Origin: Pratylenchus scribneri
Lineage: Eukaryota; Nematoda; Chromadorea; Rhabditida; Pratylenchidae
Reading direction: 5' to 3'
Length of the DNA stretch: 64,000 nucleotides
Assembly: GCA_030063045.1 (NCBI GenBank)
Contig: JAQSEB010000032.1
Location: 2,852,001 to 2,916,000, forward strand
Shown: positions 11,201 through 26,500 of the stretch, in pieces
Position numbering within the stretch: position 1 is the stretch's first letter
How the letters are laid out: each line of letters begins with the position of its first letter
Made by a program: the position numbers and the translations under genes
Notes under the pieces: generated by a model
What the model was told of the DNA's origin: nothing
Database searches by the model: none
The model's input: the letters and a program-made list of their open reading frames with translations, nothing else

Positions 11201-13296
11201 CACAATTCCTCTCTTCCTTAAGCACATTTCCTCGCCCCTTCCCTCAATTCGTAACAATTTTCCACTGCTTCTTCGTTGAACGCATTTATGGAATTCAAAA
11301 ATGCAATCATTCTCGAAGAAATTTCCTTCAAATTCAAATTTAAATGGATCAAAAAACATTGAATAAGGCAGGTAGAGGATAATTAAAGTATCGACGATTA
11401 AGTACTTGTTTTTTAGCCCATATCTCAATGAGGCAATAGCCAATTCAGGAAAGCGATATACCATTTGTAAGCCCAAAGTTTATTCTACAAAGTTGCATAT
11501 TTTAAATTATATTAAATTAAGCTTTAAAAAGTTAAATGTCTTTAATTGTAACAGACCATACAAATGTTTTTTTTGTTAATGAGGAAAAGCCGGTTATTTA
11601 CTAATTGTTTAAATATTTCAAAAAAATAGTTAATCCAGTTTAGAGGACATTTATGGCTTTCAAAAGATATATAGCCTTCCTGAATTGGCTATTGCCTCGC
11701 TGAGATATGAGGTAAAAGAATTGCACAGGTACTCAATCGGCGCCTATTGAGTACTTGTATCGGTTTTTGGCCCATATCTCAATGAGACAATAGCTAATTT
11801 TGGAAGGCAATATACCAATGGAAAGCCCAAAGTGTCCTCTAAAAAGTGGCTAAATTTAAATTTAATAAAATTATGAGATTTATTGATTGAATAAACCGAA
11901 TATTTTTGAAGGAAAAGGCATTTTTTCTATAATTTATTTTAAATTTCAAAAACATATTTAGCCACTTATTAGAGAACATTTAGGGCTTTCGAATGGAATA
12001 TCGCCATCCTGAATTGGCTGCTTCCTTTTCGAGTTACGGTCAAAAGAATGATAGGGTGGATAATTGAGTACTGCCGATTGCACCTGTATCAGTTTTTGAC
12101 ACATAGCTCAACTAGGAGCAAACCAATTTTTGATGGCGATATACCATTAGAAGGCCGTAATTTTACTCTACAAAGTAGCTATTTAAAATTTTATAAAGTT
12201 CTAGCTTTATTGGAAAAATTACATATCTTTGAGTGTAATAAATCGACAGTTTTCGAGGAATAACCCTTACTTTAAAAAATATTAAAAAATTCATAAAATT
12301 AGCAAAGCCACTTTTTAAAATTTAAAAGCCACTTTTTAGAGGACATTTAGGGCTTTCAAATGATATATCGCCTTCTCGAATTGGCTGTTGCCTCGCTGCG
12401 ATATTATGGCCTAAAAGAATATAGGAATTCAATCGGCGCCTATTGAGTACTAACATCTGTTTTTAGACCATAATTCAGCAAGGCAATAACCAATTTGGGA
12501 AGGCAATATACCAATGGATAGCCCAAAATGTCCTCTATAAAGTGGCAAAATTTAAATTTTATGAAATTTAGGTTTTAGAAAAGTTACATGTCTCTGAGTG
12601 GGTTAAATATTAAATTAAATAATTCCGAGGAATCGCTGCTTATTTTACTTTTTAATATTTAAAAAATTAAGAAGGCCACTTTTTAAAAGATATTTAGAGC
12701 TCCCAAATGGCATATCGTCTTCCGGATTGGCTATTGGCTCGGTAAGATATGAGCCAAAATAAAGGCTGTGATACTTAATTAGCGGTACTATTTAAATTCT
12801 CCTGTTTTGGGGGCCAACCAAACCAACCCATTTGATCGCAGACAGGATCAAAATAATCGGCACAAAGTTCGGCACTTGGACAGCAAACGCCATCATATGC
12901 CTTGGTCAATTCTTTGTGGCAAAATTGGAATACAATTTCAGACTAATATTATTTAAAGGATTTAATTTGCATCAAACTTAAAAATTATATTTTTTGAGGC
13001 CACGTAAGTTTGTTAAATTGGTTTTTTTTCAGATTCCTATATTCCAAGAATAAAGCACTAATTTTAAGTTAAATCTAATCCCAGGCCTAATCCCCTCACA
13101 TCAACACTTTATTATGACCTAGTAATATGGATTTGAAAAAGGATGTGCAAATTTAAATATTTATTTCCATTATTTAATTAACCCCGATTATATTTGGCCG
13201 CGCATTCCAGGAAGCAGGCACTGTCATAAGTTTGATGGTCATTTCCACAAATTGGATGAAATTCCCGGGGGCAAGAGCAGTCGAGAAGGGTGATAT
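5262..13296 (-). CDS. Secreted multi-Kazal domain protein (about 14 modules), 5' end missing
   Basis: Exons in order: 13296-13183, 12942-12828, 11325-11064, 11008-10945, 10234-10053, 9637-9494, 9446-9252, 8804-8721, 8686-8650, 8601-8513, 8384-8268, 7874-7690, 7645-7407, 7366-6806, 6047-5871, 5827-5680, 5637-5509, 5464-5262 (about 1,015 aa). Kazal cores recur: FHPICGNDHQTY, FDPVCDQMG, IVAPVCDSQGRTH, ILDPICDSHNLTH, EMVPICDNTNLTH, FKPVCDSNGITH, DGPICDNQGR, PDPYCGSDFITY, SQFVCDQSG, LIICDSMGRKH, YEPVCGSDGRSY, YSPICDNEGTTH, YEPVCGTNGKTY, GGQICDNLGRIY. Most have the C-x6-C pair after the core. The family usually comprises serine-protease inhibitors or follistatin/agrin-like matrix proteins; the targets here cannot be read. 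From 9637 to 5262 the phases agree, except for one extra base at 7626-7634. The joins 13183/12942 and 10945/10234/10053 are unresolved, and no signal-peptide exon was found. GC donors occur at 8512 and 5679. Introns hold a minisatellite array and many MITE copies. Confidence 0.82.
6121..6752. repeat. Minisatellite array 2 (intron of the Kazal gene)
   Basis: About 22 copies of the 29-30 bp unit, here as AAACAGGCGGAATTATTTTG plus GTGC or GGGC and AAATA. The orientation on the plus strand is opposite to that of array 1. It lies in the intron between exons 7366-6806 and 6047-5871, whose junction restores an intact Kazal core (YEP/VCGSDG). Confidence 0.97.
7918..8245. mobile_element. MITE-like element, family 1, copy 1
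   Basis: The two ends are inverted copies of each other: TTTTGATAGTTTTAATATCA and TTTGGCTATCCAATGATATT on the left, mirrored by ATATTATTGGATAGCCAAAA and a GATGAGTTA end on the right. There is no coding capacity. It lies in the intron between Kazal exons 8384-8268 and 7874-7690. Confidence 0.8.
8885..9195. mobile_element. MITE-like element, family 2, copy 1
   Basis: Long inverted termini: GAGGCAATAACCAATTCGGG and AAAGCCCAAAATGTCCTC on the left, with the mirror AGGGCTTTCGAATGGCATAT and TTGGTTACTTCCTTATTGA on the right. It is non-coding and sits in the Kazal-gene intron 9251-8805. Confidence 0.82.
9677..10018. mobile_element. MITE-like element, family 1, copy 2
   Basis: Clear terminal inverted repeats: GTTTATAATAACTCATCAA at the left and TTGATGAGTTATTATAAAC at the right, followed inward by CTTTTGGCTATCCAATAAT and its degenerate mirror. 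It is non-coding and lies in the Kazal-gene intron 10052-9638. Confidence 0.88.
10553..10905. repeat. Dispersed repeat family 3, copy 1
   Basis: Shares long blocks with 29545-29880 (AATAATACCTAA, TACTGTACCCCCACTTTTTG, TCAATCAAATATTG, TTTTTTGGGCCACTG, a GGCAAAGGCC-like block) and, in reverse orientation, with sequence flanking the Merlin element in the tubulin intron. No coding capacity; class unknown. It lies in a Kazal-gene intron. Confidence 0.75.
11400..12770. mobile_element. Cluster of four family-2 MITE-like elements
   Basis: Four successive copies (about 11410-11725, 11755-12055, 12090-12420, 12455-12770). Each starts with a (G)AGGCAATAGCCAATTC-type end and a GCCCAAARTGTCCTCTA block and finishes with the mirror (TTAGAGGACATTTAGGGCTT, TTGGCTATTGCCTCG). 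They fill the Kazal-gene intron between exons 12942-12828 and 11325-11064, whose join restores the core CDQMG/NFFENDC. Confidence 0.8.
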
Positions 13297-13359
13297 CTGC
13301 GATTAAATAAGAAAGAATGGGTGAATGAATGAATGCGGTTGAAGATATTTCAGAACCCG

Positions 13360-13670
13360 TACCATTCTTTTGGCCTATAACTCATTGAGGCAATAACCAA
13401 TCAGGGAAGGCGATATACCATTTTAAAGCCCAAAATGCCCTCTACAAAGTGGCCAATTTGAATTTTAATAATTCAAGCATTATAAAAAATTACATGCCTT
13501 TGAGTGTAATATAATCTATTTTTGGAGGAAAAGCCACTTTTTCTGGTAGATTTTTAAAATTTTCAAAAATTAGTTTAGCCACTTTGTAGATGACATTTAA
13601 GGCTTTCAAATGGCATATCGCCTTTCTAAATTGGCTACTTCCTTATTGAGATATGACCAAAAGAAAGGTC
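13360..13670. mobile_element. MITE-like element, family 2, copy 6
   Basis: Both ends align as inverted repeats, including outer sequence: GATATTTCAGAACCCGTACC at the left, and at the right CCAGGTATTGAAATATCC, the reverse complement of a related sequence. Interior blocks match the other family-2 copies. It lies upstream of the first recognised Kazal exon. Confidence 0.82.
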
Positions 13671-14826
13671 CAGGTATTGAAATATCCTGTTGGAATGAAT
13701 GGGATGGACCAACCTCGGGAATTGACGAAAAGCATCAAAAGGGCAAAGAGCAAAAATATAGGCCAGAGGCATTTTTGTTCAGGACACATTCTTCCACCTT
13801 CTTTTATTGTTTGAAAGTTTTTTGACGGTGGCCAATTTCAGAGACGGGGATTGCGCGCGCGTCAAATGAACATTGAATGTGTGGGGCACGCGGGAAAATA
13901 ATTATTGGCGGCAAATTGGCGCTCGATTGATGGGTTTTGATGGTTTGGACGGACAAAGGGAGGGCGGAATGGGCCTGAATGAATGCAAAATTAATGGGAT
14001 TTAATGAAGGGTGGAGGTGGACACTGGAAAATCAGCTGAATCAATGAAGGGCAAAATGGATGATTTAAAGGGAATGTACAAAAAGGAGGAGGCTGGCTAA
14101 CATAATAATAAAATAACCAAAAAAAGAGGGGAAGGAATGGAATCATTTCCGCCTCTCGATTGGAATCATCAACGACGATGGGGTCGAGTGGTCGAGAAGG
14201 AAGGAGGAGAGGATGTAAATTGCTTCGTTTTCGTTGCATTTTTGACGGCGGGGGGCCCCTTTTTTGAAGCACCGATTGAACGAGAGAAGGAAGGGGAGGG
14301 GAAAGGAGGGGAATGGGGTGCGCAACGTTTTCTGACCTTGAAAGACACTTTTGTGCGTGGAAAATGAAAAAAAAGTTGATGAACCCTCTGTCCCCCCAAA
14401 CGGGTTGGAATGTCCCAACCATACGTTGCATAATTGAGTGGGGGCAAAGAATTTATGTTGATTATTTCAGTGAAAATGATGATTTTATGGACGGAAAATT
14501 TTTGTAATATTTATTCGAATTTAATTTAAATTATGACTTTAGAATGCTTTATTTAAAAACAAAGGGTCAACGGAAAGAATGGCATGAATAAAGTGGAAGG
14601 AAGGAGCATTTTATTAAAAATAAAGCCAAATGAGGATAAATAAATGTGAGATTATTTATTTAGATAAAATAAATTCTATTTGGGCATAATTTTGGCATTC
14701 CAACAGAGAGGAATAAAATGGATTCATTCATTCATTTATATAGGAAAAAGTTCGGTCACTAAAAAGGAAACAAAAATGAGGTCAAATTTATGGGACACAA
14801 AACAATCATAAAATAATCAAATTCAT
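13671..14826. other. Intergenic region, no gene recognised
   Basis: This lies between the Kazal gene and the ZYG-8-like gene, both on the minus strand. The missing first exon of the Kazal gene may be here, but I could not identify a signal-peptide exon with matching phase. Open frames at 13991-14447 overlap one another in three frames and look like chance. A C/T-rich tract at about 14200-14330 explains them. Confidence 0.5.
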
Positions 14827-17800
14827 TCATCTAATTCCATTCCGTTGTTGTTCTCCCACTCCTCTGGCCGAATTTATGCCTCCTTCTCCTCCTCTTCCTT
14901 TCCTCCGTACTTTTGGTGTCTCTTTCCCAGTGTTGGTCATTGTTGGCCCCGATTCGCCCTCATTCAATTCAATTCTGATGTGTTTTTGCACAAATTCTCG
15001 GCTTTCCTCGGCCAATTTCAGTTCATTTGGCAGTGATAAATTCAATTGTTTTTCCTTCTGTTCTTGGCTCGTCCCTTGTCCGGGTTCACTCAATTCGTCC
15101 ATACTGGCTCGACGGGAAAAGAAGAATTCGGCGCTTGATTCGGACATGGCAAAGTCGTTGTCATTTTGTGCTTCTTCCTCCATTTCCATATCGGCCATTG
15201 CCATCGCCAGCTGTTCTTCCGCCTCAAATTCGGCCATTTCATCGCATTTTCCAAGACCCTAAAAATTCATTTTATTTGGTTTTAATTCTGCCTGTTTTTT
15301 AAAATTGAGTTTTTAAAAAAAATTTTAAAATTAAATTTTTTGAAAATTTTAAAATTAAATTTTTTGAAAATTTTAAAATTAAATTTTTTGAAAATTTTAA
15401 AATTAAATTTTTTGAAAATTTTAATAAGTTTTTCGAAAATTTTAAAAATTGAATTTTTTGAAAATTTTAATAAGTTTTTCGAAAATTTTAAAAATTGAAT
15501 TTTTTGAAAATTTTAAAAATGAATTTTTCGAAAAATTTAAAATTGAATTTTCGAAAATTTTCAAAAATTTTATAATTAATTTTTCCGGAAAGATTTTAAT
15601 TAAAAATTCCCAAAAGTTTTATTTAATTAATTCCCCAATTTCTTACCTTTGTCCAATGCCAATTCATGGCCTCCATTGCGGACAATCGCAAATTCGGGTC
15701 ATTGTTGAGCAGCCGAACAATCAGCAATTTTGAGGAGGCACTGACCGAGGCAAACGAAGGCAATGGGAAATCGAATTGGCCGCGCAGAATTCGATTGAAA
15801 AGCACTTCATCCGGCTCATCCACTCCAAATGGGGGAAATCCGCAAAGCAAAATGTAGAGAATAATTCCCAGCGACCAGCAATCCGCCTTGAATGAATAGC
15901 CAAATTCGGCCAGCACTTCCGGGGCAACATAGGTCGGCTAAAATTATTGGAATGAGGTGAGAAATGAACATTTTAGGGAGCAAACCGTTCCACAAAGTTG
16001 GTACAATAATTGGTCGGCGGTGGCCAGCCGAATGGCCAATCCAAAATCGGCCAATTTTGTCATCAATCGGCCATCACCCGGCGATGTATAAACCTGAAAA
16101 AAATTAATTTTAATATATATTTGAATTAAATTTACCAAAAGATTTTCCAATTTGACATCCCGATGCACAATTAAATGTTCGGAATGCAAATAATCCAATG
16201 CCCTGCAAATGCATTCCACACAACTTGCCCTGCAAATTTACAATGAATTAATCAATTTAATCATTTTAAATTGTTCTCACGTTTCTGTCTCATTGAATGT
16301 CCTCCTTTTGCGCAACAATTCGAACATGTCCCCATCCTTAAATCAATTAAAAATTAATAATTAATTAATTAATTAATAAAAATATTAATTAATTAAAAAT
16401 TTTTTTTTGTTAATTATTCTTTTAAAAAAACTATAAAATTTAATTGATTTTTTTTGTTTATAAATTCCTCTCCGACTTACCGGCACCAATTCCATTCGAA
16501 TGTACCAATTCTGGTCGACAATTTGCCAATCCCTCAGCAGCACAATTTGTTCATGCCTCAATTTGCCCAGCAATTCAATTTCCGTCCTCACAAATGCCAT
16601 CACTTCATCATTGGCCAATGTTTCCCGCCGAACAATTTTCAGCGCGTCCATTTCCCATTGACCGGTGTCCAAATCGAGGAATGCCGCTTTGTAGACCAGC
16701 GCCGTGTTCCCATCGCCCAACATTTCCATCACCAGAATTTTGTCCTTCAGTTCCAATGGCAATTCTACGCCGGCTAAATTTAAAAATAAATTATTTTAAT
16801 ATTCATCCAATTTTACCGTTCGAAAATGGAGTTGGCTCTTTTTGGAATGCATTTTGATTCCGTTTTGTCAACATTTTCATTTGGCCCGGTTTCAGCCGGA
16901 ATTGGCGACCAAATCTGCTCCTTGGCGGTCTTCTCTTCCCAATTTCCATTCTTTTATATTCTAAAAATTTTACCAATAATTTTTTTTTGGTGACACTTAG
17001 TGCTTTTGGCACTCTATTCTTATTTTTCTTTAGATTTATGCTGGTTAAGATTTATAAAGAAGATTTAATCTTTTAACTAAAAACGACAATTTTAGCTTAG
17101 TGGTTTGATGCTTTTTTTTGTAAAATAGAGGTCACGGGTTCGAATCCTCTCCAAGGCAAATATTTTTTTTTTGCTTGATTGTCACTTTTTATGCATTTTT
17201 ATATATTTTCTACTTAAATTTTTATCAAAAAATAAAATTTTTGGTGCCTATTTTTTTAAATAAAAAAATAAAACCTTCAGTGATGACATAAAAATCATCG
17301 CAACAAATTCGTTCAGTGCCATATGCAATGAAAATGTAATCTTCGTCGAAAAAATCCGCCAAATTGTTCACCTTAAAATAAATTAATTTTTAACAAAATA
17401 TTAAAAAAGGTAAACTTGTTTTCCACTAATTGAATACAATTTTCGCACTGCTCCAGTGTTCAATTTTATTATGGCCGTTATGTCGCTGATCACCTAAAAT
17501 AAATTAATATTAAATTATTAATTAAAATAAACAAAATTGACCATGTCGAATGATTGTGCCGTCCTTTTGTTCAGCAAATGGCGAACCACCCGCCTTGGTT
17601 TAATCCCATTCCGAATTATTGTGATTATTCTGGCAAATTTGATTTAAAAATTAAAATTAAATTAATTTCTTCATTGAGATTACCTTGGCTTCACAAATTC
17701 ATTTGGTTCCTAAATATTTTAAATAAAATTATTTTTAAATTAATGTCCAACCCGTTTGAATGTTTCCCTTAATGCGCCCGTTGGCAATTCCGGCGGTCTA

Positions 17801-18366
17801 TTCGACACAAATGACCACATTGGTTGAGCCGCATTCGCATAATCAATTCGCTTGAATTTGTCGGTCGATGAAACCACATAGCTTTGTCCTTAAATAATTT
17901 CAAATATATTATTCCTTTTTTAATTTTACCATGTTGTATTTCCTCCAATCCGTTGCACTGTTCGCCGCCATTTGTGTGGAAAATGAATCGAATTCCATGG
18001 GGCAATGTGAGCGAATCAATTAGGAAATGAATTTTTTGTAAATCCTCCAAAAATGCTGTCCATGAACGCAGTGAGGGAATTATTGTATACCAAATGCCCT
18101 ATAATTTTGATTAAATTTAGTCAGTAAATTAATTAAATTACCTTAAAAAATCGATCGCCATTTCGGTAAAGCCTAATCCGTCGACCCTGTTCATTTGATT
18201 GCAGTCTTTGTATTAATGATTGCGAATTTGAATTGTGTTCTGTTGCGGCATTTTCTGGAGGATTGCCTCTAGGCGTTTTACGTTTGGCCGACTCGTCCAT
18301 TATTTCGCTGGCCTCCGTTGAAGTCGATGAACTACTGCCGATCATCATTGCTTCGTCCATTTCCAT
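14827..18366 (-). CDS. zyg-8: Doublecortin-domain serine/threonine kinase (ZYG-8 / DCLK family)
   Basis: Fourteen exons: 18366-18142, 18098-17930, 17888-17752, 17709-17684, 17629-17542, 17493-17416, 17371-17275, 16960-16817, 16773-16481, 16336-16281, 16229-16136, 16093-15986, 15937-15647, 15258-14827, giving 745 aa with all phases consistent (C. elegans ZYG-8 is of similar length). Two tandem doublecortin domains bind microtubules: the first has [15 protein letters not shown] and [16 protein letters not shown], the second [20 protein letters not shown] and [16 protein letters not shown]. The kinase domain follows with [13 protein letters not shown], the lysine in ALKIVRRE, the catalytic loop [14 protein letters not shown], and [19 protein letters not shown] with CGFPPF, the DCLK signature. 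An acidic, low-complexity C-terminal tail closes it. In C. elegans ZYG-8 stabilises spindle and neuronal microtubules. The glycine loop is degenerate. All 13 introns have GT donors. Confidence 0.95.
15300..15600. repeat. AT-rich degenerate tandem repeat in the last ZYG-8 intron
   Basis: Repeated AATTTTTTGAAAATTTTAAA-like units of about 24 bp that become irregular toward the right. It lies in the intron between exons 15937-15647 and 15258-14827. Confidence 0.85.
17085..17260 (+). repeat. tRNA-derived relic, possible SINE
   Basis: An A-box-like TTAGCTTAGTGG is followed about 37 bp later by a B-box GGGTTCGAATCC, then a T-rich tract. The arms do not pair as a full tRNA, so it is not a functional tRNA gene. 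It aligns with 55850-56000 through both the tRNA-like head and the following AT-rich body. It sits antisense in a ZYG-8 intron. Confidence 0.6.
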
Positions 18367-18599
18367 TTTCCTCCAAAGATTAATTAATTAAATCAAATAA
18401 ATTAATTGAATAAAAGCGGGTGGCAGTGACAGCTGTCGTTTTTATTACAAAGATCCAATTAATTAAAATTAAAACCAAAGAAAAGCCTTCGGGCGGTTTA
18501 AAAATAAAATTATCCGAATAGGATATTATGTCTTAATATTATAAAATGCCAGAAATAAATATTTAATTTATTGGAATATAGTATCTAGAAAGTTTAGCA

Positions 18600-19275
18600 C
18601 GTGCATCATTCTTTTGGCCATAACTCAACTAGGAAGCAACGAAGTAAGGAATTCAATATATCATTTGAAAGCCCAAAATGTCTTCTATAAAATGGTCTTT
18701 CTAGATTTTATGATTTCGAATTTTAAAAATAATTACGTGCCTTTGAGTGAAATAAGTCGAAATTTTGCTGGAAGAGCCAGTTTTTCTACTAGTAGGTCTT
18801 TTATGTTTACATAAATTAGTATGCCACTTTTCAGAGGCTATTTAGGGCTTTTGAATGGCATATCGCCTCCCTAAATTAGTTGCTTCCTTCTCGAGCTATG
18901 ATCAAAATAATGGTTCGAATAGGTGACAATTGATTCCTGCATCGGTTTTGGGCCTATGGCTCAACGAGGCAATAACCAATCTGTGAAGGCGATATACCGA
19001 TAGAAAGCCAAAAGTGTCTTCTACAAAGTGGCCTTTTAAATTTTTATAAAATTCACCATTTAATTTAGTTATTCTTTTTTGAGTATAATGAACCGTAGAT
19101 TTTTGCAGAAAAGCCGCTTATTTCAAATTGATTTAAATTTTCAAAAAAATAGCGAAGCCACTTTTTAGAATTTAAAGCCACTTTTTAGAGTACATTTAGG
19201 GCTTTTGAATGACATATCGCCTTTTCTAATTGGCTGTTTCCTTACTGAACTATGGCCAAAAGAAGCCCATGTAGT
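18600..19275. mobile_element. Two family-2 MITE-like elements in tandem
   Basis: Copies at about 18600-18920 and 18950-19275, each with the inverted ends (ATAACTCAACTAGGAAGCAA / TTGCTTCCTTCTCGAGCTAT and GAGGCAATAACCAATCTGTG / TTGGCTGTTTCCTTACTGAA). They lie between the ZYG-8 start codon and the tubulin stop codon. Confidence 0.85.
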
Positions 19276-19398
19276 GAAACGTCCCCGCTTCATAAAAATT
19301 ATTATCACGTAATATTATCCAGTTTAAAAATGATGAATTCCATGACAAAATTAACATAATTATTATGATCAAATAATCCGATTTTATTTCTTCTTCTT

Positions 19399-23139
<3,741 letters not shown>

Positions 23140-23239
23140 GTAAATGGAGCAGCGGAAATGAATTCGAAATAAAACAAAATTTTCACATTTTTGAATTGAA
23201 ATTAATGAAAATGAAGAATACAAATTATTTAAAAATAAA

Positions 23240-23365
23240 TAATGTTATAATTCTAAAGAAATTGATGATAAATATTGAAAAATTTTAAAATTCTAAAGAA
23301 ATTTATGATAAATATTGAAAAATTTTAAAATTCTAAAGAAATTTATGATAAATATTGAAAAATAA
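23240..23365. repeat. 40-bp tandem repeat, three copies
   Basis: Three near-identical 40-bp units (TTCTAAAGAAATTTATGATA and the following half) lie in the divergent region between the tubulin and nuclear receptor start codons. A regulatory role is possible but not shown. Confidence 0.9.
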
Positions 23366-23503
23366 ATTAATTTGATAGAGGAAAGAGCTTGTTATTATTT
23401 TATTTATCAGTAAAACCAAATTGATAACGAAAAAGAACGAATTCATTCATTTCATATCATCAATAATTTTGTTATTCATTTTTGTTCGATTATTATTCAT
23501 TCA

Positions 23504-26500
23504 ATGATGCCTTCTGATACTTCTACCGATACCCAATTAATAAAGCGAGAATGCTGTAAAATTTGTGGTGATTCAATTGGTTGTGGAATGAATTTTGGCT
23601 GCATAAGTTGTGAATCATGCAAAGCATTTTTCCGTCGAAGTTGTTCAAAATCGGGAAAAAATCAGCAACAATGTCCATTCACTGGAAAATGCCAAATTAC
23701 GAAGGCATCAAGGAAGGCATGTCCGGCATGTCGGCTGGAAAAATGCATTCAAGTTGGGTTTAAAAAATTGGGAAAAAATACAAAAATTTATATAAATTAT
23801 AAAATGAACACAGATGGGAATGCGCGGAGAAATGGTGGATGCCTGGAAAAAGCATTGGGCCAAAGAAAATGGCCAAAATGAAGGGGAAAGATGGAGAAAT
23901 GTGCCGAGGAAAAGGAAAAAGTTGGAATTACGGAATGAGAAAATTTGTGTTTGTAAATGTCGATGTTGTGGAGCAAATGAAAATGGGCAAATTGGCATTG
24001 AGAAGAGCACACAAACTGAGGAAGAATTGGTAGAAAAAATGATGGAATTGGACAATATTGAGAAGGAAATGTTGGATGTAAGCCTTTTAAACAAATTCTC
24101 AATGACATTCAAAGGAATTGAATCGGGCAAGTCTCATTTTGGACAGCCCAATTCCCATGGCACAACATTTTGGCCCATTCAATTTAACGTTGATTGACGC
24201 ATTTCGTGCCAGCGAATTTGGGATGCGTCGAATGGTGGCAATGTGCAAACAAATTGCCGCATTTCGTGCCCTCGATCCACGTGACCAAATTGCAATATTG
24301 AGGTATTAAATATGTACAAATAGGTGGAATGAAATTTACGCCCGAATTTTGCCCACCAGCAGATCAAATTTAATTGATTATTGCCTTAGGCATGCAAATT
24401 TGTTATCATTTACAAATAAATAGTTTCCTTTGATTGAGATAAATATAAATATTGTAGATTATAAAATGGATGATAGATTTGAAAGAAATTGGGAAAAAAG
24501 TTGCAAAAAGTTATGACCAAAAAAGCAGCTAAATAGACCAAAATCAGGGAACTTTCGTATATTTAATTTACTGGTTAATTATATTTGATAACTAGGCGGA
24601 ATTATTCTAACCAGGCGGAATTATTCTAACCAGGCGTGGTTAATTATATTTGATAACTAGGCGGAATTATTCTAACAAGGCGGAATTATTCTAAGTTCGC
24701 CAGGCGGAATTATTCTAAGTTCGCCAGGCAGAATTATTCTAAATTCGCCAGGCGGAATTATTCTAATAAGTTCGCCAGGCGGAATTAAAACAGGCGGAAT
24801 TATTCTAAGTTCGCCAGGCGGAATTAAAACAGGCGGAATTATTCTAAGTTCGCCAGGCGGAATTAAAACAGGCGGAATTATTCTAAGTTCGCCAGGCGGA
24901 ATTATTCTAAGTTCGCCAGGCGGAATTAAAACAGGCGGAATTATTCTAAGTTCGCCAAGCGGAATTATTCTAAGTTCGCCAGGCGGAATTAAAACAGGCG
25001 GAATTATTCTAAGTTCGCCAGGCGGAATTAAAACAGGCGGAATTATTCTTAGTTCGCCAGGCGGAAAGTTCGCCAGGCGGAATTAAAACAGGCGGAATTA
25101 TTCTAAGTTCGCCAGGCGGAATTATTCTAAGTTCGCCAGGCAGAATTATTCTAAGTTCGCCAGGCGGAAAGTTCGCCAGGCGGAATTAAAACAGGCGGAA
25201 TTATTCTAAGTTCGCCAGGCGGAATTATTCTAAATTCGCCAGGCGGAATTATTCTAATAAGTTCGCCAGGCGGAATTAAAACAGGCGGAATTATTCTAAG
25301 TTCGCCAGGCGGAATTATTCTAAGTTCGCCAGGCGGAATTATTCTAAGTTCGCCAGGCGGAATTATTCTAAGTTCGCCAGGCGGAATTAAAACAGGCGGA
25401 ATTATTCTAAGTTCGCCAAGCGGAATTATTCTAAGTTCGCCAGGCGGAATTAAAACAGGCGGAATTATTCTAAGTTCGCCAGGCGGAATTAAAACAGGCG
25501 GAATTATTCTTAGTTCGCCAGGCGGAAAGTTCGCCAGGCGGAATTAAAACAGGCGGAATTATTCTAAGTTCGCCAGGCGGAATTATTCTAAGTTCGCCAG
25601 GCAGAATTATTCTAAGTTCGCCAGGCGGAAAGTTCGCCAGGCGGAATTAAAACAGGCGGAATTATTCTAAGTTCGCCAGGCGGAATTATTCTAAATTCGC
25701 CAGGCGGAATTATTCTAATAAGTTCGCCAGGCGGAATTAAAACAGGCGGAATTATTCTAAGTTCGCCAGGCGGAATTAAAACAGGCGGAATTATTCTAAG
25801 TTCGCCAGGCGGAATTATTCTAAGTTCGCCAGGCGGAATTATTCTAAGTTCGCCAGGCGGAATTATTCTATGTTCGCCAGGCGGAATTAAAACTAATATC
25901 AAAATGTTTCTCAGAAAGAGCTTATTCCATTAAATTTTATTGATAAGCTAGAAGATTGCTAAAATATTTTAGTGCGCAAATTTCGGGTGTGCTAATTTTG
26001 GATATCAGTGAAAATGTGACAATTCCTATAGGAATTCCCTTCTTGGACTGCTAATTCTACGTGGAGCAATGGCCTTCGATTCGAGCAATGAGGCATGGCG
26101 TCATGCAATTCTGAATGGAACCGGAGGTCAACAATTGCCTTTTTGCTTGAATTTAAATGTTCTTCCACCGAAGGAACAGCATTCGGAAGAACATCGACAT
26201 TTTTTAATGACATTTGAGGAGAAATGGCGCACTAATCGACCAATAATGCTCATTTTGCATGCAATCGCACTATTCACGGTACCAAATGGCATTTTACTAA
26301 TGTCAAAGGAAATGATTGAGGAATCGAAACAAAAATATTGCGCATTGTTGAAAAGGCAAGCTGCAGAGGATAAATGGACGAAGACGAGAATTTTAAAGGT
26401 GTTTATGGATGGAAAGCAGCAGAAGGGACAATATTGACCAGGCATTTGGCCATTTGATGGGCAAATTGGAGGAATTGGGCCAATTGAGTGGTTCATTCCA

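Noticed and set aside
13991..14507. Several overlapping frames of 70-146 codons
   Set aside because: Low-complexity purine-rich tract; no domain, start context or splice partners, and frames open in both directions.
17085..17160. Functional tRNA gene
   Set aside because: A- and B-box-like sequences are present, but the acceptor, D and anticodon stems do not pair.
25612..25902. Minus-strand frame with repeated IPPGELRI
   Set aside because: Satellite array 3 read through; it is inside an intron and bounded by the array.
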